From Fulvivirga sediminis (GTDB lineage: Bacteria > Bacteroidota > Bacteroidia > Cytophagales > Cyclobacteriaceae): a stretch of 64,000 bases of DNA. The position numbers and the translations under genes are program-made. Positions within the stretch are counted from its first letter, which is position 1, and each line of letters begins with the position of its first letter. This document shows, in pieces, positions 55,443 to 64,000 of this stretch. The notes under the pieces were generated by a model. That model had not been told where the DNA came from. It did not search any database and saw only the letters and a list, made by a program, of their open reading frames with translations. The stretch is from NCBI RefSeq assembly GCF_016757215.1, contig NZ_JAESIY010000004.1, positions 1 through 64,000 of the forward strand. Direction: 5' to 3'.

Positions 55443-56909
55443 ATGAAAAAACTCATACTATTTACCTTTATATTATTCTATAGTCTGACCGGCTGTGCTC
55501 AACAAAAATACTGGATATACTTCAAAGACAAAATAGTATATTCGTCTCACAAAGCCACATCGGATTACTTTGATATTCCCATCTCCTCCCTTTATCAAGA
55601 CAGCCTATTGGCTCTAGGAGTTGCCATACAATATCAATCGAAATGGCTTAACGCCGTAACTGCTCACCTCACCCCAGAAAAGAAACTTGAATTACAAAAA
55701 CTAGGCTTTATTCAATCCATTAGTCCAGTAAATGAAAATATAAAAGTACTGTCTTCGACACAGTTTGGAGATAACAACCTGGCTTTGGAGCAAATAAAAG
55801 CTGACACACTCATTAAGCTGCATTGGCATGCTCAAGGAGTGAAGATCGGAATTATTGATGGGGGATTTCTGGGTGCCAACAAAGAAGAAACCTTATCTCC
55901 TATAATTGACGAAAAACGGGTTATTGCTTACAAAAATTATATTGAAGAAAGCATCACCGATCCCTATGTAGGTGTAAAGCGATTTCAAGATCATCATGGC
56001 ACCAAAGTATGGAAATGCATCGGGGGTTATTCTTCTTCTAAAGAGAAATACTTTGGCCTTGCCTCAGAAGCTGAGTATTACCTGGCCAGAACAGACCAGG
56101 GAGACAAAGAGCACCGCGGAGAAGAAGACTATTGGGTCGCTGCCCTGGAGTGGATGCATGAACAAGGTGTAACTCTGGTAAATTCTTCACTAGGCTATTC
56201 TACAGGCTTCACTAATCCAAAAGAAAACTACTCTCCGGAAAATGCTAATGGCAAATTCAGTGCAATATCTCGTGCTGCCTCTATTGCCGCTAAAAAGAAA
56301 GGGATGATCATTATAGTATCAGCCGGAAATGATGGAGGAAACAAGTTCAAAGTAGTGTCTCTTCCTGCTGATGCCGAAGGTGTGATAACCGTTGGGGCTA
56401 CTGGGTATCAGGAATGGAACAAACAATTTTATAGTGCTATTGGGCCTGAGGCGTTATCTTATGTAAAGCCAGATCTCTCCTGCTTCTCCGCTTCTGGCAC
56501 CTCCTTCTCCGCTCCAATTATTACGGGGTTAATAGCCTCGATTAAAGGCGCTCACCCCACCCTAAGCCATAAAACACTTATTAAAATGCTAAAAGCTTCC
56601 TGCCATCTACACGATTTTCCCAATAATTATATTGGTAGTGGCGTTCCCAACGCTCATCATCTGCTGAGCCTTATTGCCAAAGAGCCTTCACCTGTATCAT
56701 CAGAAACTATTACATCAAAAACCAGTGAAATAAAAATTACCCTAACTAACGATAATATAGTGGCCTTTCATAAATCAGATAAAACAAATGTTATTTCTCA
56801 AAAAATCATGAAGCACAAAAAAGGTGTTGTAACGGTAAAAAGAGAAGACAATGTCCAAAGAACCACTCTGGCTACTCCCGATAAGATCGTTGAAATCATC
56901 TGGAAATAA
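55443..56909 (+). CDS. Subtilisin-like serine protease (S8), probable lipoprotein
   Basis: This 488-residue S8 peptidase has the triad Asp139 (GIIDGGFLG), His185 (HHGTKVW) and Ser354 (SGTSFSAP). The oxyanion Asn296 lies in SAGNDGG. A prodomain of about 110 residues (KYWIYFKDK onward) precedes the catalytic domain. The signal peptide ends SLTGCAQQ, a lipobox with Cys18, though signal peptidase I cleavage after CAQ is also possible. About 75 residues follow the catalytic domain (from about 415), without the clear Ig-like type IX secretion sorting domain common on Bacteroidota subtilases. Single gene, divergent from pepP. Confidence 0.92.
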   Translation: MKKLILFTFILFYSLTGCAQQKYWIYFKDKIVYSSHKATSDYFDIPISSLYQDSLLALGVAIQYQSKWLNAVTAHLTPEKKLELQKLGFIQSISPVNENIKVLSSTQFGDNNLALEQIKADTLIKLHWHAQGVKIGIIDGGFLGANKEETLSPIIDEKRVIAYKNYIEESITDPYVGVKRFQDHHGTKVWKCIGGYSSSKEKYFGLASEAEYYLARTDQGDKEHRGEEDYWVAALEWMHEQGVTLVNSSLGYSTGFTNPKENYSPENANGKFSAISRAASIAAKKKGMIIIVSAGNDGGNKFKVVSLPADAEGVITVGATGYQEWNKQFYSAIGPEALSYVKPDLSCFSASGTSFSAPIITGLIASIKGAHPTLSHKTLIKMLKASCHLHDFPNNYIGSGVPNAHHLLSLIAKEPSPVSSETITSKTSEIKITLTNDNIVAFHKSDKTNVISQKIMKHKKGVVTVKREDNVQRTTLATPDKIVEIIWK

Positions 56910-57033
56910 TCTTTAACAGCGGAAAGCTTCAGGCATACTTACCTAAAACCTCCCGATGAAATTCCTTTATCTGCCTAAAAGCTTATAAATAAACTGATTA
57001 CATTGAATGGTATTTAAAACAAAGGCCTAATAA

Positions 57034-58914
57034 TTACGAAAGCTCAGATAATTCTAACCAGCGCATCTCCTTTTCATCAAGCTCATTCTCAATCGCTTTT
57101 AGTTCAGCACCCCATCCCGCCAGTTTCACATGATCCTGTTCTCCGGAGTTCATCAAGTCATGGAGCTCTTCTTTCTTTTTATTGAGTTTCGCCATTTCCT
57201 TTTCTAAAGTATCAAACTCACGCTTTTCGTTATAGGACATCTTTCGGCCCTCTTCAGTTTTTACTTTTGCCGCTTTCGTTTCTGTCTCTACCTTAGCTAC
57301 TCCTGCTTTTTCAGCTTCTTCTTTGGCCTTAGCATACTCTCTGTACACCGAATAATTACCAGGGAAATCCTGAATTTCATTGGTCTTATCAAATACAAAT
57401 AGATGATCAACCAGCCTATCCATAAAATATCTGTCGTGAGAAACGATAATCAAACACCCTTGAAACTGACTAAGAAAGTCCTCCAAAGTTCTCAATGTGA
57501 TTAGATCAAGATCGTTTGTAGGCTCATCCAGTATTAAAAAATTTGGATTCTGCACTAGCACGCATAATAGCTGCAAACGTCTTTTTTCTCCTCCACTAAG
57601 CTTATCTACAAAATCATGCTGAGCAGCAGGAGCGAAATTAAAGAGTGTCAAAAATCTCGATGCAGTTACTGTACTACCATCGGCCATGGTTATCACCTCT
57701 GCTATTTCCTGAACCACATCTATCACTTTACTTCCCGCTTTAAACTCAGGCTCCTTTTGCTTATAGTAGCCCATAACGGTTGTAGCTCCTTTCAGTATTT
57801 CTCCTTCATCAGGCTTAATACTACCGGTAAGCGTATTTAAAAAAGTAGATTTTCCTGTCCCGTTCTTCCCTACTATACCTACACGCTCTCCTTTTTTAAA
57901 AATATATGAAAAATGCTTAAAGAGCTCTTTTTCTCCAAACGACTTTGAAATAGAATCAATCTCTAAAATCTTCCCTCCTTGTCTTCTACCTTTCACCTCC
58001 AGCTCCAGCTGCTGCTTTTCTAGATTTTGATGAGCCTTTTTCTTGATATCTTCAAAAGCATCTACTCTATATTTAGCTTTTGTGCCTCGTGCTTTTGGCT
58101 GTCTTCTCATCCAATCTAGCTCCTTACCATAAAGGTTTTTTGCCTTTTCCTTCTCGGCTACCTGCTGTTGCTCACGTTCAGCCTTCTTTTCCAGAAAGTA
58201 AGAATAATTGCCTGAATATTTGAAAATTTTATTTTGATCTAATTCTATAATCTCGTTGGTAACACTTTCAAGAAAATATCTATCGTGAGTAACCATGATA
58301 ATACCCATCTGACTTTGAGAAAGGTACTCTTCCAGCCATTCTATAGCCTCAAGATCTAAATGGTTAGTTGGCTCATCTAAAATTACCAAGTCTGGCTTTT
58401 CCAGTAGTGTTTTAGCCAACCCTACCCTTTTCTTTTGTCCTCCGGAGAGTGATTCTATTTTTTGTTGTTGATCATGAATACCCAATCGACCTAATATCTC
58501 CTTCACCTGGCTCTCATAGTTCCAAGCATCTAGTTCATCCATACGAGTGATTAGTGTAGTAAGCTGATCGGTGGCATCAGGATCTGTAGCCGATTTCACA
58601 AGTAACCGCTCATACTCCTTCACCAGCTTAGCCACAGGCTCATCGCTATCTAAAACAGCTTCTATCACAGAAAGAGAATTATCAAATTCAGGCTGTTGAT
58701 TTAGAAAAGTAACCTTAACATCATTAGCCACCACTACTTCACCAGAGTCAGGTACATCCACTCCTGCCAGTATTTTTAACAAGGTAGATTTACCGCTACC
58801 ATTTACTCCTACTAAAGCAACCTTCTGCCCTTGTTCTATTCCAAAGGATATATCTTGAAAGAGCACCCTGGCTCCAAATGACTTTGATATTTTATCTACT
58901 GATAAGTAATTCAT
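57034..58914 (-). CDS. ABC-F family ATPase (Uup-like)
   Basis: This 626-residue cytosolic protein has two ABC domains and no membrane part. Walker A motifs are GVNGSGKST (about 36-44) and GKNGTGKST (about 348-356). Signatures are LSGGQKKRVGLAK and LSGGEKRRLQLL, and Walker B motifs are ILDEPTNHLD and ILDEPTNDLD. A linker of charged helices lies between them, and a coiled-coil C terminus (EKREFDTLEKEMAKLNKKKEEL) resembles Uup. ABC-F proteins act on stalled ribosomes, and Uup also affects DNA structures. No antibiotic-resistance context is present. Confidence 0.92.
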   Translation of the reverse strand: MNYLSVDKISKSFGARVLFQDISFGIEQGQKVALVGVNGSGKSTLLKILAGVDVPDSGEVVVANDVKVTFLNQQPEFDNSLSVIEAVLDSDEPVAKLVKEYERLLVKSATDPDATDQLTTLITRMDELDAWNYESQVKEILGRLGIHDQQQKIESLSGGQKKRVGLAKTLLEKPDLVILDEPTNHLDLEAIEWLEEYLSQSQMGIIMVTHDRYFLESVTNEIIELDQNKIFKYSGNYSYFLEKKAEREQQQVAEKEKAKNLYGKELDWMRRQPKARGTKAKYRVDAFEDIKKKAHQNLEKQQLELEVKGRRQGGKILEIDSISKSFGEKELFKHFSYIFKKGERVGIVGKNGTGKSTFLNTLTGSIKPDEGEILKGATTVMGYYKQKEPEFKAGSKVIDVVQEIAEVITMADGSTVTASRFLTLFNFAPAAQHDFVDKLSGGEKRRLQLLCVLVQNPNFLILDEPTNDLDLITLRTLEDFLSQFQGCLIIVSHDRYFMDRLVDHLFVFDKTNEIQDFPGNYSVYREYAKAKEEAEKAGVAKVETETKAAKVKTEEGRKMSYNEKREFDTLEKEMAKLNKKKEELHDLMNSGEQDHVKLAGWGAELKAIENELDEKEMRWLELSELS

Positions 58915-59035
58915 AAGACAAAACTAAAGGAATTTACACGCAGTTTTAACATTAGACGATTTTATTAAATACGTTGCAGAATAAGTTATTGCTACAAGAG
59001 CTAATAATTACTATATTGAACTAAACCTAAGAAAT

Positions 59036-59557
59036 ATGAAAACTGGAAAAGTTCTTATTTCCATATTTGGAACTATATTACTATTCGCCATAATTTTACT
59101 TGTCACAGGGCCTTCAAAAGTATTCATGAAAAGGTCCATCACTATTCACAGCCCTGTAGATAGTGTTTATAACACCTTAAATAACATAAAAAAATTCAAT
59201 AGCTGGTCTCCCTGGTATGAGATGGATCCACATGCCAAGTATTCATTTGAAGGCCCAGATAGTGGTGCAGGAGCCAAAATGGTCTGGGAGAGTGTAGAGA
59301 TGGGCTCTGGGGCAATATGGATTGTGGATATAGAGAAAGACAAAAAAGTGGATATGGAAATGGATTTTGGTTATGGAGGCGAAACGCATGCCTTATTTCT
59401 TTTAAAACCATTAAACGAAGGCACCTCTGTCACCTGGACTTACGAGGAAAAGCCAGGGTTAGTCGCTCGCATGATGTATCACTTTATAGATCTGAATGCC
59501 GTTTTAGCTCCAGACTATGAGCAAGGCCTTAAAAACCTCAAGAAAATAATGGAATAA
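59036..59557 (+). CDS. SRPBCC-family protein with N-terminal membrane anchor
   Basis: This 173-residue protein has an N-terminal transmembrane helix (about 7-26, LISIFGTILLFAIILLVTGP). A START/Bet v1-like SRPBCC domain follows, with VDSVYNTLNNIKKFNSWSPWYEMDPHAKYSFEGPDSGAGAKMVWES. The fold forms a hydrophobic ligand pocket, and the ligand is unknown. Similar single-copy membrane-anchored SRPBCC proteins are widespread in Bacteroidota. It is divergent from the ABC-F gene, and its 3' end meets the S1/P1-like gene 4 bp away. Confidence 0.82.
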   Translation: MKTGKVLISIFGTILLFAIILLVTGPSKVFMKRSITIHSPVDSVYNTLNNIKKFNSWSPWYEMDPHAKYSFEGPDSGAGAKMVWESVEMGSGAIWIVDIEKDKKVDMEMDFGYGGETHALFLLKPLNEGTSVTWTYEEKPGLVARMMYHFIDLNAVLAPDYEQGLKNLKKIME

Positions 59558-59561
59558 CATT

Positions 59562-60539
59562 TTAATCCTCATGCTGCCGCGTGTTATATCTCTTCTCTTT
59601 CCATTGCTTGAGTTCTTCTTTCATAGTTTTTAATTCCTCCTCTGTAAATTCTACATCTATAATACCTTGTAAGTCTGGCTGTCCGGCATCTACCCAGCAG
59701 GTATACCAAAAATCGCCTACCATTTTAACTGCACGCCGCATTTGCAGCTCCACCATACCATCAAGCATTTGATGATACTCTTTAGAAAACTCCCTTGAAT
59801 ACACCTTTATAGTAGCATTACCCCTGGTTTCGAAACTATATTTTTTATCCTCCTTCATTTTTTCAGAAACTACTATTTCCATAGAAAGAACAGAATCTAA
59901 AGCCTCATGGGCATGAACCACCCCTTGCCAAATGGCCAATTGCGGGTTATCTATATATTCGGCTTGTCCCACAAAAAAATCATAGTCCTCAGAAAAAAGC
60001 TCCGGCAAGCGAGACTCCCACAAACCATGAATGCCTCTCTGTCCGGTAAGCTGACCATTATAATTCTCAGTGGTATGCAAAGGCACATTAGCATCAGCTA
60101 TATAATGTCCAATTTCTGCCGATAACCGCAAAATACTTTTACCATCCCTGATCCGCATGGCATCTGTAAGCCAACCTTTCATTCTAAATACATGCCAAGG
60201 CACTATTCCATATGCCTGCAAGGTGTCTTCTGTATATTTTTCCTCTGCATTTTTCCAATATCTAGGCATTTTATACACAGCACTATCTCCATACACATCC
60301 ACATCAATGAAATGCCTGGGAGCCTCTCCTTCCACAGCATATCTTCTTTTGTCAGGATTGACTGCATTTTCTGTTAAATAGCGGATATTATGTTTATAAA
60401 AACCAATCATTTCTACGGGAAGCGTAAATACAGCCAACCGATTAATCTTCTGATGACCATAAAATCCCCAATACTGATTAAAACCAGAAAGTATTAGTAA
60501 AAGCAGCGAAAAGACAATATTTTTGTAGAAAATTCTCAT
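59562..60539 (-). CDS. Exported S1/P1-nuclease-fold, zinc-dependent protein
   Basis: This 325-residue protein has an N-terminal signal peptide or anchor (MRIFYKNIVFSLLLLILSGFNQY). The S1/P1 nuclease and zinc phospholipase C fold is indicated by WGFYGHQKINRLAVFTLP near the mature N terminus, PRHFIDVDVYG, and RLSAEIGHYIADANVPLHTTENYNGQLTGQRGIHGLWESRLPE. These carry the Trp/His/Asp zinc ligands. It would act in the periplasm or on the surface on nucleic acids or phosphoesters; the substrate is unknown. It is convergent with the SRPBCC gene. Confidence 0.82.
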   Translation of the reverse strand: MRIFYKNIVFSLLLLILSGFNQYWGFYGHQKINRLAVFTLPVEMIGFYKHNIRYLTENAVNPDKRRYAVEGEAPRHFIDVDVYGDSAVYKMPRYWKNAEEKYTEDTLQAYGIVPWHVFRMKGWLTDAMRIRDGKSILRLSAEIGHYIADANVPLHTTENYNGQLTGQRGIHGLWESRLPELFSEDYDFFVGQAEYIDNPQLAIWQGVVHAHEALDSVLSMEIVVSEKMKEDKKYSFETRGNATIKVYSREFSKEYHQMLDGMVELQMRRAVKMVGDFWYTCWVDAGQPDLQGIIDVEFTEEELKTMKEELKQWKEKRYNTRQHED

Positions 60540-60589
60540 TTAACCAGGGGTATACATCCTTTATTGAAAAATTATTCTTAGAATAGATT

Positions 60590-60619
60590 TTGCATATAAT
60601 AGAATAACCTCTATCTTTG
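60590..60619 (+). promoter_or_regulatory. Promoter of rpsT
   Basis: TTG at 60590-60592 and TATCTTTG at 60612-60619 are exactly 19 bases apart, a full match to the Bacteroidota consensus. The start codon follows 43 bases after the -7 box. Confidence 0.85.
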
Positions 60620-60662
60620 CACACTCAAAATTAACAAGAGCGAAGTCGAATAAATATCAGAT

Positions 60663-60914
60663 ATGGCAAATCATAAGTCAGCATTAAAAAGAATCAGATC
60701 TAATAATGCAAAAAAATTAAGAAACAAGTATCAGCATAAAACAACCAGAACTTACGTTAGAAGGTTAAAAGATACTACTGATAAATCTGAGGCGCAGGAA
60801 TTGTTGAAAAAGGTTACATCTATGCTAGATAAACTAGCTAAGAAGAATGTAATTCACCGCAAAAAAGCTGCTAACCAAAAGTCTAAACTAATGAAATTAG
60901 TTAATAGCCTTTAA
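60663..60914 (+). CDS. rpsT: 30S ribosomal protein S20
   Basis: S20 binds 16S rRNA early in 30S assembly. The 83-residue very basic protein begins MANHKSALKRIRSNNAKKLRN, the family signature. It ends in a helix containing NVIHRKKAANQKSKLMKLVNSL. It is monocistronic with a perfect promoter upstream and a terminator directly after it. Autoregulation by leader binding is known in enterobacteria but cannot be seen here. Confidence 0.97.
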   Translation: MANHKSALKRIRSNNAKKLRNKYQHKTTRTYVRRLKDTTDKSEAQELLKKVTSMLDKLAKKNVIHRKKAANQKSKLMKLVNSL

Positions 60915-60933
60915 TTAGTAAGAAAAGATATTG

Positions 60934-60966
60934 AAAGCCTTATCTCATTAGAGGTAAGGCTTTTTT
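60934..60966 (+). terminator. Terminator after rpsT
   Basis: AAAGCCTTATCTC (60934-60946) pairs with GAGGTAAGGCTTT (60951-60963), including one T-G pair, across ATTA, and T's follow. Confidence 0.88.
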
Positions 60967-61027
60967 ATTATCATTTTATCTCAAAAAGTAATAACTTATA
61001 TATCATCCAACCATTAGCGGATGATAT

Positions 61028-61723
61028 ATGAGCACCTCAGATTACTTAAACATCAAAAGCTGGGCGGAAGAAGACCGCCCCAGAGAAAAACTTCTACTCA
61101 AAGGCCGGGCGGCACTTTCTGAAGCCGAACTGATAGGTATACTTATCGGATCTGGCACTAAATCTCTATCTGCAGTAGATTTAAGCAAGCACATCTTAAG
61201 CGAAAACGGAAACGATCTTAACCAGCTGGCCAAGCTTTCTGTAAAAGACCTAATGAAATTTAAAGGCATAGGAGAAGCCAAAGCAATAAGCATAGTTAGT
61301 GCATTAGAGCTGGGCCGAAGAAGAAAAGAAAGCGAAGTAGTAAAAAAACCACAGATCACCTGCTCCGAAGATGTCTACAAAATAATAGCCCCTGAGTTAC
61401 TAGATAACCGCCATGAAGAATTTTGGATTCTATTGCTCAACCGAAGGAATATGGTCATCAAAAAGCAGCTTATTAGTAGTGGCGGCGTATCAGGAACTGT
61501 AGCCGACCCAAAAATCATATTTAAATCAGCCCTGGAAGAACTGGCTTGTGGCATCATCTTGATTCACAATCATCCATCAGGCAACCTCCAACCCAGCCAG
61601 CAGGACATCTCCCTCACTAAAAAACTCAAAGAAGGAGGAAGACTTTTAGAAATCCCTGTGCTAGATCATATCATTTTCACTGACAATGGCTATTTTAGCT
61701 TCTCAGATGAAAACATACTTTAA
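61028..61723 (+). CDS. radC: RadC family JAB-domain protein
   Basis: This 231-residue RadC protein has an N-terminal UPF0758 helix-hairpin-helix part (LMKFKGIGEAKAISIVSALELG, about 77-98). A C-terminal JAB/MPN metalloprotease-like domain has the metal motif ILIHNHPSGNLQPSQQDISLT (H-x-H-x10-D). Despite the name, a role in DNA repair is not established. No mobile-element marker is adjacent, so this looks like the core chromosomal copy. The DUF1684 gene starts 3 bp after it. Confidence 0.93.
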   Translation: MSTSDYLNIKSWAEEDRPREKLLLKGRAALSEAELIGILIGSGTKSLSAVDLSKHILSENGNDLNQLAKLSVKDLMKFKGIGEAKAISIVSALELGRRRKESEVVKKPQITCSEDVYKIIAPELLDNRHEEFWILLLNRRNMVIKKQLISSGGVSGTVADPKIIFKSALEELACGIILIHNHPSGNLQPSQQDISLTKKLKEGGRLLEIPVLDHIIFTDNGYFSFSDENIL

Positions 61724-61726
61724 AAT

Positions 61727-62332
61727 ATGAGTAGAAACAAGGGGATAATTGGCGCCGTAGTAGTAGTGGTTATCATCATATTTATATATTCCTTTCAAGG
61801 GCAATCGCCTGAATCATACAAAGCTGAGATAGAAAAGAAGAGAGATGCTCAGGAATCATTTATGCGCAACTCAAATGAATCTCCTTTTGTAGAGCAAAAC
61901 ATAAAATTTGAAGGACTCAAATTTTATCCTCCTAATCAAAAATATAAAATCAGAGCTCGCTTTACCGCAAAAGAAAACCCTGAAGTAAGAGAACTTGCCA
62001 CCAGCGAAGGTGAACCAGAAGAATACCTAGAGTATGGTTATGCTATCTTTACGCTTGATAACAAGGAACAGCAGCTTATTATCCTGGAAAACGTACAAGA
62101 AGGGGTACTTTTTCTTGCCTTTGCTGATGAGACCAGCGCAGATGAGACCTACGGTGGCGGAAGATACCTTGAGCTTAAGCACGATGGAAGCAAAAGCATA
62201 TTATTAGACTTTAACCTGGCTTACAACCCCTACTGCGCTTACACTGCCGGCTACAGCTGCCCGCTGCCCCCTAAGGAGAACTTGCTTACCGTAGCAATTA
62301 GAGCTGGAGAGAAGACTTATAAAGAACTGTAA
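61727..62332 (+). CDS. DUF1684-family protein with membrane anchor
   Basis: This 201-residue protein has an N-terminal hydrophobic helix (GIIGAVVVVVIIIFIYSF, 6-23). A globular DUF1684 domain follows. Its hallmarks are SYKAEIEKKRDAQESFMRNSNESPF, the glycine-rich GGGRYLEL and the C-terminal DFNLAYNPYCAYTAGYSCPLPPKENLLTVAIRAGEK, which contains two cysteines. Function is unknown. It is 3 bp downstream of radC and so probably co-transcribed. Confidence 0.88.
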   Translation: MSRNKGIIGAVVVVVIIIFIYSFQGQSPESYKAEIEKKRDAQESFMRNSNESPFVEQNIKFEGLKFYPPNQKYKIRARFTAKENPEVRELATSEGEPEEYLEYGYAIFTLDNKEQQLIILENVQEGVLFLAFADETSADETYGGGRYLELKHDGSKSILLDFNLAYNPYCAYTAGYSCPLPPKENLLTVAIRAGEKTYKEL

Positions 62333-62577
62333 GAATGCAGAAAAATGGACTTTCCAAAAGCTAGGCATCGGATATGTCCATCAAAATTCTTGATTTTCTA
62401 ATCACTTCAATCAAAAACGAGCTATCATAATTTTGGTCGTAACACACTCTAGCAGCACGTAGTTAATTTGCAAAAAACAATCACCAAACATTAATCCAAT
62501 TTAAGTCACTGATCACAAGCACTTTAAATAACATTCTAAAAAAAATCATTTAACTCTCCTTAAAAGCTATAAATGTG

Positions 62578-62585
62578 TAATTTTG
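62578..62585 (+). promoter_or_regulatory. -7 box upstream of pheT
   Basis: TAATTTTG matches TAnnTTTG and lies 39 bp before the pheT ATG. No TTG stands 19 bases upstream. The rest of the 292-bp gap after the DUF1684 gene holds nothing I recognise. Confidence 0.5.
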
Positions 62586-62624
62586 CAGATTCAATATTTT
62601 AGCAAATAAACGGCACTTTAAAGC

Positions 62625-64000
62625 ATGAAAATATCTTTAAACTGGCTTAAAGAATATATAGATTTAAATCAGTCACCTGAGGAACTTGGTAAAATTCTAA
62701 CTGACACTGGCCTGGAAGTAGAAGGACTAGATCCTTTTGAGCAGGTACCAGGAGGCCTAAAAGGACTAGTGGTAGGAGAAGTACTCACATGCGTACCTCA
62801 CTCCAATGCAGACAAACTGAAAGTTACTACCGTAGACTTAGGCGGCGAGGCTCCTACTCAAATTGTCTGTGGAGCTCCCAATGTAGCTCAAGGACAGAAA
62901 GTGATAGTAGCCACAGTAGGCGCCACACTTTACCCCGAAGGACATGCCCCCTTTCAAATCAAAAAGGCAAAAATAAGAGGCGAGGTATCTGAAGGAATGA
63001 TCTGTGCTGAAGACGAAATAGGCCTTGGTAAAAGCCATGCAGGCATAATGGTACTAGATACTGACTTGCCCAATGGAACTCCGGCTGCCGAATACTTCGA
63101 CCTCACTGATGATACCATCATAGAAATAGGCCTTACGCCTAACCGAGCCGATGCAGCTTCTCACATAGGTGTGGCCAGAGACCTGAAAGCAGCCCTCAAG
63201 CAGGATATAAAATGGCCTGATGTATCTGCGTTTTCTGTAGACAATACCAATAGTAAGATCACCGTTTCTATTGAAAATGAAGAGGCCTGCCCACGTTATT
63301 CTGGCGTTTCCATCAGCAATGTAACCGTAAAAGAATCTCCTGAATGGCTTCAGGTAAAGCTAAAAACCTTAGGGTTAGAGCCTATCAATAACGTAGTGGA
63401 CATCACCAACTTTGTTCTTCATGAAACAGGACAACCACTACACGCTTTTGATGCCAGCCAGATAAAAGGGGATAAAGTAGTAGTAAAAACATTAACTGAA
63501 GGCTCCAAATTCACTACTCTTGACGATAAAGAAAGAAAATTAAAAGCTACCGATCTTATGATCTGTGATGGCGAAGGCAATGGCATGTGTATCGCCGGAG
63601 TATTTGGAGGAAAAGGATCTGGCGTTAAAGAAAGCACTACCGATGTATTTCTCGAAAGTGCCTACTTCTCTCCTGACTACATTCGTAAAACTGCTCAACA
63701 CCATCAGCTTAAAACTGACGCTTCTTTCCGCTATGAAAGAGGAACGGACCCGAACATAACCGTATATGCTTTAAAAAGAGCTACATTACTTATAAAAGAA
63801 TTGGCCGGAGGGGAAATCAGTTCTGAAATTACTGACATTTACCCTACTCCTATCGAAGACTTTAAAGTACCTGTGAAATATAAAAATATTCACAGACTCA
63901 TAGGTAAGGATATTGATAAGGATAGAATAAAGGAAATATTAACACTTCTTGACATCAAAATAACTGAGGAAACAGAAGACAGCTTCTTAGCGCTAGTTCC
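62625..64000 (+). CDS. pheT: Phenylalanyl-tRNA synthetase beta subunit (5' part, cut by window edge)
   Basis: PheT, with PheS, charges tRNA-Phe. The 458 visible residues start MKISLNWLKEYIDL. They include the N-terminal tRNA-binding (EMAP-like) domain (VVGEVLTCVPHSNADKLKVTTVD, about 49-71, through KAKIRGEVSEGMICAEDEIGLG). The B3/B4 editing domain follows (NNVVDITNFVLHETGQPLHAFDA, then SFRYERGTDP), then the beginning of B5. The frame stays open to the last base. The usual length is about 800 residues, so roughly 340 residues lie outside the window. pheS is not adjacent upstream, as it is in many Bacteroidota. Confidence 0.96.
   Translation, partial: MKISLNWLKEYIDLNQSPEELGKILTDTGLEVEGLDPFEQVPGGLKGLVVGEVLTCVPHSNADKLKVTTVDLGGEAPTQIVCGAPNVAQGQKVIVATVGATLYPEGHAPFQIKKAKIRGEVSEGMICAEDEIGLGKSHAGIMVLDTDLPNGTPAAEYFDLTDDTIIEIGLTPNRADAASHIGVARDLKAALKQDIKWPDVSAFSVDNTNSKITVSIENEEACPRYSGVSISNVTVKESPEWLQVKLKTLGLEPINNVVDITNFVLHETGQPLHAFDASQIKGDKVVVKTLTEGSKFTTLDDKERKLKATDLMICDGEGNGMCIAGVFGGKGSGVKESTTDVFLESAYFSPDYIRKTAQHHQLKTDASFRYERGTDPNITVYALKRATLLIKELAGGEISSEITDIYPTPIEDFKVPVKYKNIHRLIGKDIDKDRIKEILTLLDIKITEETEDSFLALV

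Noticed and set aside
61028-61723. RadC as a marker of an integrated element
   Set aside because: RadC genes do occur on mobile elements, but here it sits between rpsT, DUF1684 and pheT, with no integrase, attachment repeat or change in base use.
1-64000. CRISPR arrays, insertion sequences, prophage, rRNA genes
   Set aside because: No regularly spaced repeats, transposase or integrase motifs, terminal inverted repeats around ORFs, phage structural genes or rRNA segments were recognised.

Overview
The window looks like chromosomal DNA of a member of the Bacteroidota, most likely order Cytophagales (a Fulvivirga-like relative is a guess from the protein sequences). The evidence is three SusC/SusD-type outer-membrane pairs, lipoproteins with acidic residues after the lipid-bearing cysteine, a TPR/beta-propeller/OmpA protein resembling PorE of the type IX secretion system, a suf operon ending in sufT and a bacilliredoxin, and promoters of the Bacteroidota form TTG-N19-TAnnTTTG. 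The DNA is AT-rich. No CRISPR array, insertion sequence, phage or plasmid gene was found.

Layout. 0.2-4.6 kb (minus): rel, fur, a STAS-domain protein and purA, a compact stress/nucleotide cluster. 4.7-8.3 kb (plus): tRNA-Leu(UAG), trigger factor (apparent TTG start), clpP and clpX. 8.3-10.9 kb: lpxB and a PTPS/QueD-family gene (minus), hldD (plus). 11.0-15.6 kb (minus): a SusC/SusD pair in which susC carries two disabling lesions. 15.8-23.5 kb (minus): an inward-rectifier K+ channel, the operon sufB-C-D-S-E-T plus bacilliredoxin, and an Lrp/AsnC regulator. 23.6-23.8 kb (plus): an isolated tRNA-like RNA unit with a promoter -7 box and terminator. 23.8-35.9 kb (minus): two intact SusC/SusD loci, each with an accessory lipoprotein. 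36-41.4 kb: PorE-like protein, folD, lepA, and a DUF4924 gene. 41.5-47 kb (minus): methyltransferase, ethanolamine permease, eutB, eutC and a secreted amidohydrolase. 47-64 kb: mostly single housekeeping or uncharacterised genes (AcpH-like, thiL, methylmalonyl-CoA epimerase, an A-type Fe-S carrier, a large PD-(D/E)XK nuclease-like protein, RidA, aminopeptidase P, a subtilase, an ABC-F ATPase, an S1/P1-like protein, rpsT, radC, DUF1684) and the 5' part of pheT, cut by the window edge.

How the genes work together. The suf block is a complete scaffold/desulfurase/sulfur-transfer set for Fe-S cluster assembly, and a separate A-type carrier lies at 51 kb. ClpXP and trigger factor form the usual protein-quality cluster. 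The eut genes encode uptake and cobalamin-dependent cleavage of ethanolamine without microcompartment genes. The SusCD loci have no glycoside hydrolases or dedicated regulators nearby, so their substrates cannot be read from context.

The least ordinary items are: (1) the 130-nt tRNA-like RNA at 23,618-23,747, which has a Leu-like body and T arm, an 8-bp acceptor helix, no U33 and a 60-nt variable region; (2) the lone nuclease-like gene at 51.4-53.3 kb, with strong palindromes upstream of its start; (3) the doubly lesioned susC beside an intact susD; and (4) a 59-codon lipoprotein gene overlapping the end of the methylmalonyl-CoA epimerase gene.
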